Below, in pieces: positions 9,480 through 18,656 of a DNA stretch of 64,000 nucleotides. The stretch's first letter is position 1, and every line of letters starts with the position of its first letter. Origin of the DNA: Promicromonospora soli (GTDB taxonomy: Bacteria; Actinomycetota; Actinomycetes; Actinomycetales; Cellulomonadaceae). The stretch covers positions 977,898 to 1,041,897 of the forward strand of contig NZ_BNAS01000001.1 of NCBI RefSeq assembly GCF_014653785.1. The letters run 5' to 3'. Below the pieces are notes generated by a model. The model did not search any database. It was not told the DNA's origin and saw only the letters and a list, made by a program, of their open reading frames with translations. Made by a program: the position numbers and the translations under genes.

Positions 9480-10970
9480 ATGTCCGCTCCGATCCGGACC
9501 GGCTCGTCGCCGGCCGACGCCGGCCCCGCCCCCGCGCCGCTCGCGCTCACCGGGAAGCTCGGCCCGCTCGCGATCGTCTTCATGGTGGTCGCCGCAGCGT
9601 CGCCGCTGACCGTCGTCGGCGGCGCCACCCCGCTCGGCATCCTGCTCGGCAACGGCGTCGGGTTCCCCGCCCTCTACGCCGTCTCGGGCGTCGTCCTGCT
9701 GCTGTTCTCGGTGGGCCTGGCGGCCATGACGCGCGTGGTCCCGCGGCCGGGCGCGTTCTTCACGTTCGTCGGCTACGGCCTCGGCCGCCGGGCCGGCCTC
9801 GGCGCCGCCTACCTCGCACTGCTGACGTACACCACCGTCCAGGCCGCGGTGTACGGGTACATCGGATACATCCTGTCGGGCACGTTCGCCCAGCTCGGCC
9901 TGCCGGAGCTGCCCTGGTGGCTGTGGGCCCTGGCGGTCGCCGCGCTCGTGGGCGTGCTCGGCTACCGGCACATCGACCTGTCGTCCAAGGTGTTGGGCGT
10001 CCTTCTCATCGGCGAGATCGGCATCGTGCTGGCGATCGTCGCCGGCGTCGTGATCACCGGTGGTGACCAGGGCCTGTCCCTGGAGCCGTTCGAGCCGGCC
10101 AACGTGTTCTCCGGCTCCCCGGCCGTCGGGCTGACGTTCGCGATCGCCGCCTTCATCGGCTTCGAGGCCACGGCGATCTTCCGCGACGAGGCGCGCGACC
10201 CGGCCCGCACCATCCCGCGCGCCACCTACGCCGCCGTGATCGGCATCACCGTGTTCTACACGCTCGCCTCGTGGGGCCTCGTCATGGCCTGGGGACCCGA
10301 CCACGCCGTCGACGTGGCCGCCACCGACCCGGGCGGGATGATCCTGACGACCACCGCGAAGTACCTCGGCACGGCCGGTGAGGTGGTCATCAACGTCCTG
10401 CTGATCACCAGCATGTTCGCGTGCGTGCTCAGCTTTCACAACGTCATCACGCGCTACCAGCACACGATGGCGAACGCCGGCCTGCTGCCCGGCGCCGTGG
10501 GCGCCGTGCACGCACGGCACCTGTCCCCGCACCTGTCGTCGCTCCTGCAGTCGGCCACCACGGTCGTGCTGGTGGCCGTGTTCGCACTGGCCGGCCTGGA
10601 TCCCGTGCTGGAGGTCTTCACCTGGTTCGCCGGCGTCTCCACGCTCGCCATCGCGATCCTCATGGCCGTCACGAGCCTGGCGGTCATCGTCTGGTTCCGC
10701 CGCACCCGGCAGGACGCGCGGGCCTGGAACACCGTGGTCGCGCCGGCGCTCGGCCTCGTCGGCCTGACCGGAGCGGCGGTCGCGATCGTCGCGTACTTCC
10801 CACTCCTGGTGGGCGACGTGGACGCCGCGGGCAACCAGAGGTTCGGCGTGATCAGCGCCGTCCTGCTCGCCCTCATCGTGCTCAGCCCCGTCGCCGGCTG
10901 GGCGCAGGCCGTCGTCCTGCGCCGCCGCCGACCCGAGACCTACGCCCGCATCACCGAGGCCATCGGCTGA
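9480..10970 (+). CDS. APC-superfamily permease, partner of the amine oxidase
   Basis: 496-residue, roughly twelve-helix transporter. It begins with the characteristic LGPLAIVFMVVAAASPLTVV first helix, followed by GGATPLGILLGNGVGFP, and has FIGFEATAIFRDEARDP after helix 5-6. A strong GGAGG at 7 bp supports the ATG. The copper amine oxidase starts 26 bp after its stop with its own GAGAGGAG site, so the two form an operon: uptake of a primary amine followed by oxidation. It is only distantly similar to the other APC permease in the locus, so the two probably differ in substrate. Confidence 0.9.
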   Translation: MSAPIRTGSSPADAGPAPAPLALTGKLGPLAIVFMVVAAASPLTVVGGATPLGILLGNGVGFPALYAVSGVVLLLFSVGLAAMTRVVPRPGAFFTFVGYGLGRRAGLGAAYLALLTYTTVQAAVYGYIGYILSGTFAQLGLPELPWWLWALAVAALVGVLGYRHIDLSSKVLGVLLIGEIGIVLAIVAGVVITGGDQGLSLEPFEPANVFSGSPAVGLTFAIAAFIGFEATAIFRDEARDPARTIPRATYAAVIGITVFYTLASWGLVMAWGPDHAVDVAATDPGGMILTTTAKYLGTAGEVVINVLLITSMFACVLSFHNVITRYQHTMANAGLLPGAVGAVHARHLSPHLSSLLQSATTVVLVAVFALAGLDPVLEVFTWFAGVSTLAIAILMAVTSLAVIVWFRRTRQDARAWNTVVAPALGLVGLTGAAVAIVAYFPLLVGDVDAAGNQRFGVISAVLLALIVLSPVAGWAQAVVLRRRRPETYARITEAIG

Positions 10971-10996
10971 CGCCGGGCCTTCGAGAGGAGAACATC

Positions 10997-13033
10997 GTGA
11001 CCGCCACGCACACCTTCGCCCCGACCTCCGCCACCACCCATCCGCTGGCCACACTTTCCGCAGACGAGATCACGGCCGCCGCCGCCGTCGTCGGCTCGGC
11101 CGGCCTGGTCGGCGAGACCACGCGTTTCGTCTACGTCGGGCTGCTCGAGGCGCCCAAGGCCGCCGTCCTCGCCTGGGAGGCCGGATCCGGAGCGCTGCCG
11201 CCCCGGCAGGTGCGGGTCCAGCTCCTGGACCTGGCCACCGGCGTCCAGCACGACGCTGTCGTGGACGTGACCGCCGGCGCCCTCGTATCCCAGGAGGTGC
11301 TCGACACCGCGCAGGTGGGCCAGCTGCCCATCCTCGACGAGGAGTTCGAGATCGTCCCCGGGATCGTCGCGGCGTCGCCCGAGTGGCTGGCCGCTCTGGC
11401 CGCGCGCGGCCTGGATCCCGCCACGGTGGTGACCGTGCCGCTGTCGGCGGGCGTCTTCGGCTACGAGGACGAGGTCGGCAAGCGCATGGCCCGCGTCTTC
11501 GGGTTCCGCCAGGACCACGAGGCCGACCACCCGTGGGCGCACCCCGTCGACGGCCTGGTCGCGTACGTGAACCTCACGACGCGCGAGGTCACCCGCGTGA
11601 TCGACCACGCCGTCGTGCCCGTGCCCGCCGAGCACGGCAACTACACCCAGCCCGACCTGGCGGGCACGGCCCGCACCACGCTCAAGCCCATCGAGATCAC
11701 GCAGCCGCAGGGCCCCTCTTTCCAGGTGTCCGACGACGGCCTGGTGACGTGGGAGGGCTGGCAGGTGCGGGTCTCGTTCGACACCCGCGAGGGCCTGGTG
11801 CTGCACCGCATCTCTATCGACGACGCGGGCGAGCAGCGTTCGGTGGCCTACCGGGCGTCGATCTCCGAGATGATCGTGCCCTACGCCGACCCGTCCCCGA
11901 CCCGGTTCTGGCAGAACTACTTCGACACCGGCGAGTACCTGTTCGGCCGGTACGTGAACTCGCTGGAGCTCGGCTGCGACTGCCTGGGCGAGATCCACTA
12001 CCTCGACGCCGTCCTCGCCGACGAGCGTGGCCGCCCCCGCGTCGTCAAGAACGGCATCTGCCTGCACGAGGAGGACTACGGGGTGCTGTGGAAGCACTCG
12101 GACATCTTCACCGGGATCAACGAGACGCGGCGCCAGCGCCGCATGGTCATCTCGTTCTTCACCACCGTGGGCAACTACGACTACGGCTTCTACTGGTATC
12201 TCTACCTGGACGGCACCATCGAGTGCGAGGCCAAGCTCACCGGCTTCCTGTTCGCCTCGGCCTACCCGGGTCCGGGGCCGGACGGCGAGCCGTACCCGTA
12301 CGCGTCCGAGGTCGCCCCGGGCCTTGGCGCCCCGTACCACCAGCACCTGTTCTCGGCCCGGCTCGACCTGGACGTGGACGGCACAGCCAACGCCGTCGAC
12401 GAGGTCGAGGCGGTGCGCGTGCCGGTGAGCGAGGGAAATCCGTTCGGCAACGCGTTCACCGCCAAGCGCACGCGCCTGACGTCGGAGGCCGGCGCCGCAC
12501 GCCGGGCCGACGGGTCGGTGGGCCGCACCTGGCACATCAGCTCGACGGAACGCACCAACCGCCTCGGGCGTCCGACGGCGTACGCGCTGCACGCGCAGGA
12601 GTCCCCGACCCTGCTGGCCGCCGACGACTCCTCGGTCGCGTCGCGCGCCGCGTTCGCCACCCAGCACGTGTGGGTCACGCAGTTCGCCGACGACGAGCGG
12701 TATGCCGCGGGCACCTACGTGAACCAGCACGCCGGGGGCGCCGGCCTGCCCGAGTGGCAGGCGCAGGACCGGCCGCTGGACGGGCAGGACGTGGTGCTGT
12801 GGCACACCTTCGGGCTCACGCACTTCCCGCGGCCCGAGGACTGGCCGGTCATGCCCGTGGACTACGCCGGCTTCAAGCTGACGCCCTACGGGTTCTTCGA
12901 CCGGAACCCCACGCTGAGCGTGCCTGCCTCGGCTTCGGCGCACTGCACACCGGCAGCGGAGTCCGGTGCGGCGGCACGGTGCTGCGGCGGAGCGCACGGC
13001 GACGGGCCCTGCCCGCACCACGACGGGGCCTGA
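10997..13033 (+). CDS. Copper-containing primary amine oxidase (TPQ enzyme)
   Basis: 678-residue quinoenzyme that oxidises primary amines to aldehydes, with release of ammonia and peroxide. Two N-terminal D2/D3 domains (about 20-210) precede the catalytic super-barrel. The topaquinone precursor is Y394 in VGNYDYG, the catalytic base is D310 in YFDTGEYLFG, and the copper ligands are H448 and H450 (YHQHLF) and H609 (LTHFPRPEDWPVMP). Spacing matches the bacterial phenethylamine/histamine oxidase group. The GTG start has a GAGAGGAG site. The last 30 residues are rich in Cys and His (four of each), more than expected for the family, and could bind copper. It is predicted to be cytoplasmic because no signal peptide is present. 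Confidence 0.95.
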   Translation: MTATHTFAPTSATTHPLATLSADEITAAAAVVGSAGLVGETTRFVYVGLLEAPKAAVLAWEAGSGALPPRQVRVQLLDLATGVQHDAVVDVTAGALVSQEVLDTAQVGQLPILDEEFEIVPGIVAASPEWLAALAARGLDPATVVTVPLSAGVFGYEDEVGKRMARVFGFRQDHEADHPWAHPVDGLVAYVNLTTREVTRVIDHAVVPVPAEHGNYTQPDLAGTARTTLKPIEITQPQGPSFQVSDDGLVTWEGWQVRVSFDTREGLVLHRISIDDAGEQRSVAYRASISEMIVPYADPSPTRFWQNYFDTGEYLFGRYVNSLELGCDCLGEIHYLDAVLADERGRPRVVKNGICLHEEDYGVLWKHSDIFTGINETRRQRRMVISFFTTVGNYDYGFYWYLYLDGTIECEAKLTGFLFASAYPGPGPDGEPYPYASEVAPGLGAPYHQHLFSARLDLDVDGTANAVDEVEAVRVPVSEGNPFGNAFTAKRTRLTSEAGAARRADGSVGRTWHISSTERTNRLGRPTAYALHAQESPTLLAADDSSVASRAAFATQHVWVTQFADDERYAAGTYVNQHAGGAGLPEWQAQDRPLDGQDVVLWHTFGLTHFPRPEDWPVMPVDYAGFKLTPYGFFDRNPTLSVPASASAHCTPAAESGAAARCCGGAHGDGPCPHHDGA

Positions 13034-13035
13034 GC

Positions 13036-13551
13036 GTGGGGCTGCTCCACGCCCTCGCCCTCGGGCCGGCAGTGCTCGCTGTCGCGTGCACCCCGGCCCG
13101 CGGGCGGGGCGGCCGCGCCGCCGTCGCGACCGGGCTGCTCATGCTCGTCGCGATGGCCGACGTGGCGTTTGTCCCCGCCGGGGTGCCGGACCTGGTCTGG
13201 TCAGCGGTACTGCTCGCCGCCGCGGTCGCCCTGGCCGGGTTGCTCCGGCACAGGGCGCCCGACGGCGGCGAGAACCACCCCGGACACCGGCTGCACGTGG
13301 GCTGCCTGCTCGCGATGGCGGTCCTCATAGCGGCCATGGCGGGGCCGGGCGCGGCGGGCCCAGGCGCGGCGTCGCCAGGTCACCACCACGGCGCGGACTC
13401 CCTCACCGTGCTCGGGCTGGGGGCAGCCGCGGCGTTCGTCGTCGCGAGCTGCGTGGTCGCCGCAGGTGCTAGACGGCGGACGGTGGACCGCGTCGGTGCC
13501 CTTGCCGGCGCGGGCTCGGCGGCGCTCATGGCGGCGGCCGTCGTCGCTTGA
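13036..13551 (+). CDS. Small His-rich membrane protein, possibly DUF5134-like
   Basis: 171-residue protein with about five hydrophobic segments. A GTG start lies 2 bp after the amine oxidase stop, so translation is coupled. His clusters sit in the loops (ENHPGHRLHVG near 75-85 and PGHHHGAD near 115), along with several Met residues. I do not recognise the family with certainty; size and pattern recall DUF5134 actinobacterial membrane proteins. Its tight linkage to a copper enzyme suggests a role in copper delivery or storage, but that is inference. Confidence 0.6.
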   Translation: MGLLHALALGPAVLAVACTPARGRGGRAAVATGLLMLVAMADVAFVPAGVPDLVWSAVLLAAAVALAGLLRHRAPDGGENHPGHRLHVGCLLAMAVLIAAMAGPGAAGPGAASPGHHHGADSLTVLGLGAAAAFVVASCVVAAGARRRTVDRVGALAGAGSAALMAAAVVA

Positions 13552-13598
13552 GAGACGTTCGGAAGGAGCCGCCCTGGGCCCTTGCCCGGCACTCTCTC

Positions 13599-14408
13599 CT
13601 AGCCCGTCTTGCGGCCGCGGGACTTCTTCGCGTCCGCGACGCTGCGCTTGAGCGCCTCCATGAGGTCGACGACCTCGGCGCCCTCGCCCTCCTCGGCCGC
13701 CTCGCCGAACGTCGCCGCCGTGTCGACCGCCTCGCCCGCCTCCAGCTTCGCGTCGACGAGCTTGCGCAGCTGGACCTGGTACTCGTCCTCGTAGTCCTCG
13801 GGCGTGAAGTCCGCCTCGAAGCTGCTGACGAGCTGGGCCGACATCGTGAGCTCCTTGTCGGTGACTTTCGCGGGCTCGTCGAGGGACGGGAACGCCGCCT
13901 CGCGGACCTCGTCGGCCCACAGGAGCGTCTGCAGCACGAGCACCTCGTCGCGCACCCGCAGCGCCGCCAGCCGCGTGCGCTGCCGCAGCGCGAACTTCAC
14001 GACGGCGGTGCGGTCGGTCTCCTCCAGCGTGCGGCGCAGCAGCACGTACGCCTTCGTGGACTTGGAGTCGGGCTCCAGGTAGTACGTCCGGTCGAACATG
14101 ATCGGGTCGATCTGCTCGCTCGGCACGAACTCGACCACCGAGATCTCGCGGTCACGTTCGGCGGGGAGCTCCGAGAGATCCTTCTTGGTGAGCACGACGG
14201 TGCGCTCGCCGTCGTCGTAGGCGCGGTCGATGTGCTCGTACGGCACTTCCTTGCCGTCGACCTCGCACACGCGCTTGTACCGGATACGTCCGCCGTCGGC
14301 GTCGTGCACCTGGTGTAGCGGCACGTCATGGTCCTCGGTCGCGCTGTACAGCTTGACCGGGACGTTGACGAGGCCGAAGGTCACGGCACCCTTCCAGATC
14401 GCCCTCAT
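13599..14408 (-). CDS. ku: Ku DNA end-binding protein
   Basis: 269-residue bacterial Ku that forms a homodimeric ring on double-strand ends and recruits LigD. The sequence starts with the invariant MRAIWKGAVTFGLVNVPVKL, continues through the beta-barrel core (ISVVEFVPSEQIDPIMFDRTYYLEP) and ends with a short basic tail (KSRGRKTG) that in other Ku proteins helps DNA binding and LigD stimulation. It is full length. A glutaredoxin gene 79 bp upstream on the same strand separates it from ligD. Confidence 0.97.
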   Translation of the reverse strand: MRAIWKGAVTFGLVNVPVKLYSATEDHDVPLHQVHDADGGRIRYKRVCEVDGKEVPYEHIDRAYDDGERTVVLTKKDLSELPAERDREISVVEFVPSEQIDPIMFDRTYYLEPDSKSTKAYVLLRRTLEETDRTAVVKFALRQRTRLAALRVRDEVLVLQTLLWADEVREAAFPSLDEPAKVTDKELTMSAQLVSSFEADFTPEDYEDEYQVQLRKLVDAKLEAGEAVDTAATFGEAAEEGEGAEVVDLMEALKRSVADAKKSRGRKTG

Positions 14409-14487
14409 GCTTCTATGGTGCGCCCCAAGCGCACTACATGCCCAGGGTTCGGTCCCCGCTGAAGCGTCGCGCCGGCCGCGGCCGGTG

Positions 14488-14811
14488 TCAGAGTCCCGAG
14501 CGGTCCAGCTTCGCGCAGAGCTCCGCGTTGGTGGGCTCCACGAGCTGCTCGCCGTCGGGGAACACGAGGACCGGGATGGTCTTCCGCCCGGTCAGCGCCT
14601 CGGCCTCGTCGGCCCGGGCGGGATGCGCGGCGAGGTCCACGTAGACGTAGTCGACGCGGCGCACGTCGAGCACTGCCTTGCTGCGCCTGCAGTCGCGGCA
14701 CCACTCGGCGCCATAGACGGTGAGCCGCTCCGGCCGGTCGATCGAGGGGGCCTCGCCGGCGGCCTTCACCGGGGCCACGAGCAGATCGATTGCGATGTCA
14801 TCCGAAATCAC
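14488..14811 (-). CDS. Glutaredoxin-like thiol protein
   Basis: 107-residue protein with a thioredoxin fold: beta strand ERLTVYGAEW followed by a CRDC active site, then YVYVDLAAH, the cis-Pro region KTIPVLVFPDG and a final helix. The GTG at 14811 is the likely start because the region upstream is repetitive; initiation a little further in cannot be excluded. The family includes mycoredoxin-like proteins that reduce mycothiolated targets, though the CxxC here is CRDC. It sits inside the NHEJ locus between ku and ligD, on the ku strand. Confidence 0.8.
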   Translation of the reverse strand: MISDDIAIDLLVAPVKAAGEAPSIDRPERLTVYGAEWCRDCRRSKAVLDVRRVDYVYVDLAAHPARADEAEALTGRKTIPVLVFPDGEQLVEPTNAELCAKLDRSGL

Positions 14812-14845
14812 CCGCCGGAGCCTAGCGGAGTTCTTGCCCCGCCCA

Positions 14846-14858
14846 TGACACGGTGTCA
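14846..14858. promoter_or_regulatory. 13-bp perfect palindrome upstream of glutaredoxin/ku
   Basis: TGACACGGTGTCA is a 6-1-6 perfect inverted repeat. On the minus strand it overlaps a TTGACA hexamer and lies 35-47 bp upstream of the glutaredoxin start, so it may be a repressor site over a -35 element. No good -10 is seen at the normal distance. Confidence 0.4.
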
Positions 14859-14882
14859 AGTGATTTCGGCGACCTCTGGCGA

Positions 14883-14973
14883 CACGAGGACCTGGCACCA
14901 GGACTGGGCACGAGGACTGGGCACCAGGACTGGGCACGAGGACTGGGCACGAGGACTGGGCACGAGCACCTGA
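14883..14973. repeat. 13-bp tandem repeat array in the ligD upstream region
   Basis: Six full 13-bp units, mostly CACGAGGACTGGG with a G/C variant at position 4, plus a degenerate seventh. The array ends 20 bp before the ligD start. The unit is not a multiple of three and no gene spans it, so it is non-coding. Copy number could vary between strains and alter spacing of the ligD promoter. Confidence 0.85.
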
Positions 14974-14992
14974 CCGGCGGCACGATGGGGTG

Positions 14993-17521
14993 ATGGCGCC
15001 CGCGCAGGAGACAGTCACGGTCGACGGACGCCGCCTGCGGCTGAGCAATCTCGACAAGGTGCTGTACCCGAAGTCGGGGACCACCAAGGGCGAGGTGCTG
15101 CAGTACCTGGCGCAGGTGGCGCACGTGCTGGTGCCGCACGCCGCCAACCGGCCCGCCACGCGCAAGCGGTGGCCGGACGGCACGGGCGGGCAGATGTTCT
15201 TCCAGAAGAACCTCGACGCCTCCACGCCCGACTGGGTCAAGCGGCGGCCGATCCAGCACAAGACCTCGGCCAACGACTACGTGCTGGTCAACGACCTGGC
15301 GACCCTGACCTGGCTGGGCCAGACCGCGACGCTGGAGGTGCACACCCCGCAGTGGCAGTTCGGCCGCACCGGGGCACACCTCGACCCGGACCGCCTCGTG
15401 CTGGACCTCGACCCCGGCCCGGGTGCGGGGCTGCCCGAGTGCGCGCAGGTCGCCCGCTGGGCCCGCGAGATCCTCCAGGGCATGGGCCTGGAGCCGTACC
15501 CCGTGACTTCCGGCTCCAAGGGCATCCACCTGTACGCGGCGCTGGGCAAGGCGCAGGACACCCGGCTCGGCTCGGACGCCGTGTCCGCCGTCGCGCACGA
15601 GCTCGCCCGCTACCTCGAGTCCGAGCATCCCGACCTCGTGGTCAGCGACATGAGCAAGAAGCTGCGCGGGGGCAAGGTCCTGGTCGACTGGTCGCAGAAC
15701 AACGCCAACAAGACGACGATCTCGCCCTACTCCCTGCGCGGGCTCGACCGGCCGTGGGTGGCCGCACCCCGCACCTGGGAGGAGCTGGAGGACCCGGACC
15801 TCGCCCAGCTCGACGCCGACCAGGTGGTCGCCCGCATCGAGGCCGACGGCGACCTCCTCGCGCCCCTGCTGGAGGGTCACCTCTCGGCACTCGAGCCGAC
15901 GCCGGAGCGCCTCGCCACCTTCCAGAAGCTGCAGACCTACCGGACCAAGCGCGACCCCGCAAAGACCCCGGAGCCGTTCGGGCCCGACTCGTCGCGGGCC
16001 GCCCAGCACCGGGGTCAGGAACCGTCGGCCGAGACCCCGGCTTCGACGGGCTCGAGCACCGACGCACCCGGCTTCGTGATCCAGGAGCACCATGCCCGCC
16101 GCCTGCACTGGGACTTCCGCCTGGAACACGACGGGGTGCTCGTCAGCTGGGCGCTCCCCCGCGGCGAGCCCACCGACCCGGGCAAGAACCACCTGGCCGT
16201 GCAGACCGAGGACCACCCGCTGGAGTACGGCTCCTTCGAAGGCGAGATCCCCAGCGGCGAGTACGGGGCCGGCAAGGTCACCATCTGGGACTCCGGCACC
16301 TACGAGCTGGAGAAATGGCTCGACGACGAGGTGATCGTCACCCTCCACTCCGCCGAGCGCGGGTCGCGGCGGCTGGCCCTGATCCACACGGGCGGGGGCG
16401 ACGGAAGGGCAGAGAACAACTGGCTGATCCATCTCATGGCCCCGAAGGGCGCCCCGCCCGCCAAGGCAAGGACCCCCGCGGCGGAACCGCCCAGCGCGGC
16501 CGGCCCGACGTCGGACAAGCTGCGGCCCATGCTCGCCACCGCCGCCGCGACCGGCGAGCTGGCCGACCCCGACGACTGGATGTTCGAGATGAAGTGGGAC
16601 GGGTTCCGCGCCCTCGCGTACATCGAGGACCCTGAGGCGATCCGCCTCGTCAGCCGCTCCGGCCAGGACCTCACCGTCACGTTCCCGGAGCTGGGGGTTC
16701 TCGCGGGCCAGGTCGACCCGGACCGGCTCCCCATGGTGCTCGACGGCGAGATCGTCGCCCTCGACCGCAGCGGCCGCCCCGACTTCCGCCGCCTCCAGCT
16801 GCGCGCGAACCTCCGCAAGGAGCACGACGTCGCACGCGTACGGGCCCGCGTCCAGGTCGACCTCATGCTCTTCGACGTCCTGGTGGCCGACGGCGACGAC
16901 GTCACCGGCCGCACGTACACCGAGCGGCGCGAGCTGCTCGAGTCGCTGGTCACACCACGCGCTCCCGTGCACCTGCCGCCCGCGTTCGACGGCGACCTCG
17001 ACGCCGCGCTGAGCACCTCGCGCTCGCTGCGGCTGGAGGGCGTCGTCGCCAAGCGCCGCACCTCCACGTACGCGAGGCGGCGCTCGCGAGAGTGGCTCAA
17101 GATCAAGCACCAGGCGATGCAGGAGGTGGTGGTCGTGGGCTGGCGGCCAGGCCACGCGAACTCGTCGGTGATGGGGTCGCTGCTCATGGCGGTACCCGAC
17201 GAGGAAGCTCCGGGCCGGGAAGGCCTGCGCTATGTCGGGCGCGTCGGGACGGGCTTCAGCGAGCGCGAGCGCCGGGAGATCACGGAGCAGCTGCGAGGCA
17301 TGGAGCGCAAGACGCCGAGCGCGTCCGGCGTACCCGCGGAGGACTCGAAGGATGCCCGCTGGGTGACGCCCAGGCTGGTGGGCGAGGTGACGTACGCCGA
17401 CTGGGCCGAGGGCCCGGACGGCGCCTCGGGTGAGCGGCGGATGCGGCACTCCGTGTGGCGCGGCTGGCGCCCGGACAAGTCGCCGGAGGACATCCAGGTC
17501 GAGGTCCCCGCTCAGAGCTGA
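14993..17521 (+). CDS. ligD: Multifunctional NHEJ ligase LigD (polymerase, phosphoesterase, ligase)
   Basis: 842-residue enzyme in the mycobacterial order Pol-PE-Lig. The primase-like polymerase domain (about 5-300) has the metal motif LDLDPG (D138, D140). The 3' phosphoesterase domain (about 360-480) starts with HHARRLHWDFRLEHDG. The ATP-dependent ligase domain (about 510-842) has the nucleotidyl Lys K534 in EMKWDGFRAL and a C-terminal OB fold. All three modules appear intact. The Pol-PE linker includes a stretch (about 345-356) encoded by a GTCGA-type repeat. Start is ATG 14993 with GGGG upstream; the in-frame GTG at 14990 is an alternative. It pairs with ku at 13599. Confidence 0.96.
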   Translation: MAPAQETVTVDGRRLRLSNLDKVLYPKSGTTKGEVLQYLAQVAHVLVPHAANRPATRKRWPDGTGGQMFFQKNLDASTPDWVKRRPIQHKTSANDYVLVNDLATLTWLGQTATLEVHTPQWQFGRTGAHLDPDRLVLDLDPGPGAGLPECAQVARWAREILQGMGLEPYPVTSGSKGIHLYAALGKAQDTRLGSDAVSAVAHELARYLESEHPDLVVSDMSKKLRGGKVLVDWSQNNANKTTISPYSLRGLDRPWVAAPRTWEELEDPDLAQLDADQVVARIEADGDLLAPLLEGHLSALEPTPERLATFQKLQTYRTKRDPAKTPEPFGPDSSRAAQHRGQEPSAETPASTGSSTDAPGFVIQEHHARRLHWDFRLEHDGVLVSWALPRGEPTDPGKNHLAVQTEDHPLEYGSFEGEIPSGEYGAGKVTIWDSGTYELEKWLDDEVIVTLHSAERGSRRLALIHTGGGDGRAENNWLIHLMAPKGAPPAKARTPAAEPPSAAGPTSDKLRPMLATAAATGELADPDDWMFEMKWDGFRALAYIEDPEAIRLVSRSGQDLTVTFPELGVLAGQVDPDRLPMVLDGEIVALDRSGRPDFRRLQLRANLRKEHDVARVRARVQVDLMLFDVLVADGDDVTGRTYTERRELLESLVTPRAPVHLPPAFDGDLDAALSTSRSLRLEGVVAKRRTSTYARRRSREWLKIKHQAMQEVVVVGWRPGHANSSVMGSLLMAVPDEEAPGREGLRYVGRVGTGFSERERREITEQLRGMERKTPSASGVPAEDSKDARWVTPRLVGEVTYADWAEGPDGASGERRMRHSVWRGWRPDKSPEDIQVEVPAQS
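16039..16060. repeat. GTCGA-type repeat fragment in the ligD interdomain linker
   Basis: The reverse complement resembles the GGTYGAGCCTGTCGARACC arm found at 34134-34173. It is in frame and encodes ASTGSS, in the linker between polymerase and phosphoesterase domains. Confidence 0.45.
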
Positions 17522-17613
17522 GCGCTTGGCACACTTTTAACTGGAGTGGGCGAAGGTCCCCCGCCTTCCGCGGACTGAGTCGTACGGTGTTGTCCGACGG
17601 ACGGAGGACATAG

Positions 17614-18612
17614 ATGTTCAGAAAGCCCAAGCGTCTGGCCACCTCGACGGCCATCCTTGCCGCGATCACGCTCGCGGCCGTCCCGGCGACAGCGGTCGCC
17701 GCACCCAGCACTCCCAGCAACGTACGCGGCGGACTCCCCGCACAGCAGGTCACCCACGGCCTGCGCGACCCCTTCCCTCTGGGCGTTCTCCCGGACCGGA
17801 TCGAGCTGCCCGACGCCTTCCAGCCCGAGGGCATCACGAATGCCGGCCCGGTCGCGTGGTTCGGCTCGCTGGCCGACGGCGACATCTACCGCGCCAGTCT
17901 CCTGACCGGCGAGGGCGAGGTGATCAGTCAGGGTCCGGGCACGCCGTCGGTGGGACTAACCGTCGACATGCGCGGCCGCCTGTTCGTCGCGGGCGGACCC
18001 ACCGGCGACGCGCGCGTCGTCGACGGGCGCACGGGCGAGGTCCTCGCGACGTACGACTTCGGCGGAGCCTTCGTGAACGACGTGGTCCTCACCGGCGACT
18101 CCGCCTACTTCACCGACTCCGGACGCGCCGTGCTCTACCGCGTCCACCTGGGGCCGGGCGGCGAGCCCACCGGCACGTTCGACGAGGTGGCGCTGCACGG
18201 CGACTGGGAGCAGGTCGACGGGTTCAACGCGAACGGCATCACGACGTCGCCCGGCCGCAGGTCCCTGCTGGTCGTGAACTCCACCACCGGCGGCCTGTAC
18301 CGGGTCGACCCGGACAACGGGCACGCCGACCGCGTGGACCTCGGGGGCGACCTGCTCACCAACGGCGACGGGATGCTCCGCGTCGGCCGCACGCTCTACG
18401 TCGCGCAGAACCTCCTGAACCAGGTGGCGACGGTGCGGCTCGACCGGGCGGCGTCGGACGGGCGGGTGGTGGAGACCCGGACCAGTGACGACTTCGACAC
18501 GCCCACCACCATCGCCCGCTTCGCGGGCGCGCTGTACCTGCCCAACGCCCGGTTCACCACGACGCCGGAGGAGGACACGGAGTACTGGGTCACGCGGCTG
18601 CCGCTGCACTGA
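17614..18612 (+). CDS. Secreted beta-propeller protein, SMP-30/gluconolactonase-like
   Basis: 332-residue protein with a clear signal peptide (MFRKPKR, hydrophobic core, AVAA cleavage region). It then has repeated beta-rich blades of the NHL/SMP-30 kind (GEVISQGPGTPSVGLTVD, RGRLFVAGG, DVVLTGDSAYFTDS, GITTSPGRRSLLVVN, GLYRVDPDNG). Such proteins bind or hydrolyse lactones, or are extracellular scaffolds; metal ligands cannot be assigned with confidence. A strong GGAGG before ATG 17614 supports the start. The gene stands alone between ligD and a quinone reductase gene. Confidence 0.75.
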   Translation: MFRKPKRLATSTAILAAITLAAVPATAVAAPSTPSNVRGGLPAQQVTHGLRDPFPLGVLPDRIELPDAFQPEGITNAGPVAWFGSLADGDIYRASLLTGEGEVISQGPGTPSVGLTVDMRGRLFVAGGPTGDARVVDGRTGEVLATYDFGGAFVNDVVLTGDSAYFTDSGRAVLYRVHLGPGGEPTGTFDEVALHGDWEQVDGFNANGITTSPGRRSLLVVNSTTGGLYRVDPDNGHADRVDLGGDLLTNGDGMLRVGRTLYVAQNLLNQVATVRLDRAASDGRVVETRTSDDFDTPTTIARFAGALYLPNARFTTTPEEDTEYWVTRLPLH

Positions 18613-18656
18613 CCGCTCGGCCGTGCCCTGCCGACGCCCTGCCGACGCCCTGCCCG

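Noticed and set aside
14883-14973. Possible CRISPR array at the 13-bp repeats
   Set aside because: Units are contiguous with no spacers, and there are no cas genes. It is a simple tandem repeat.
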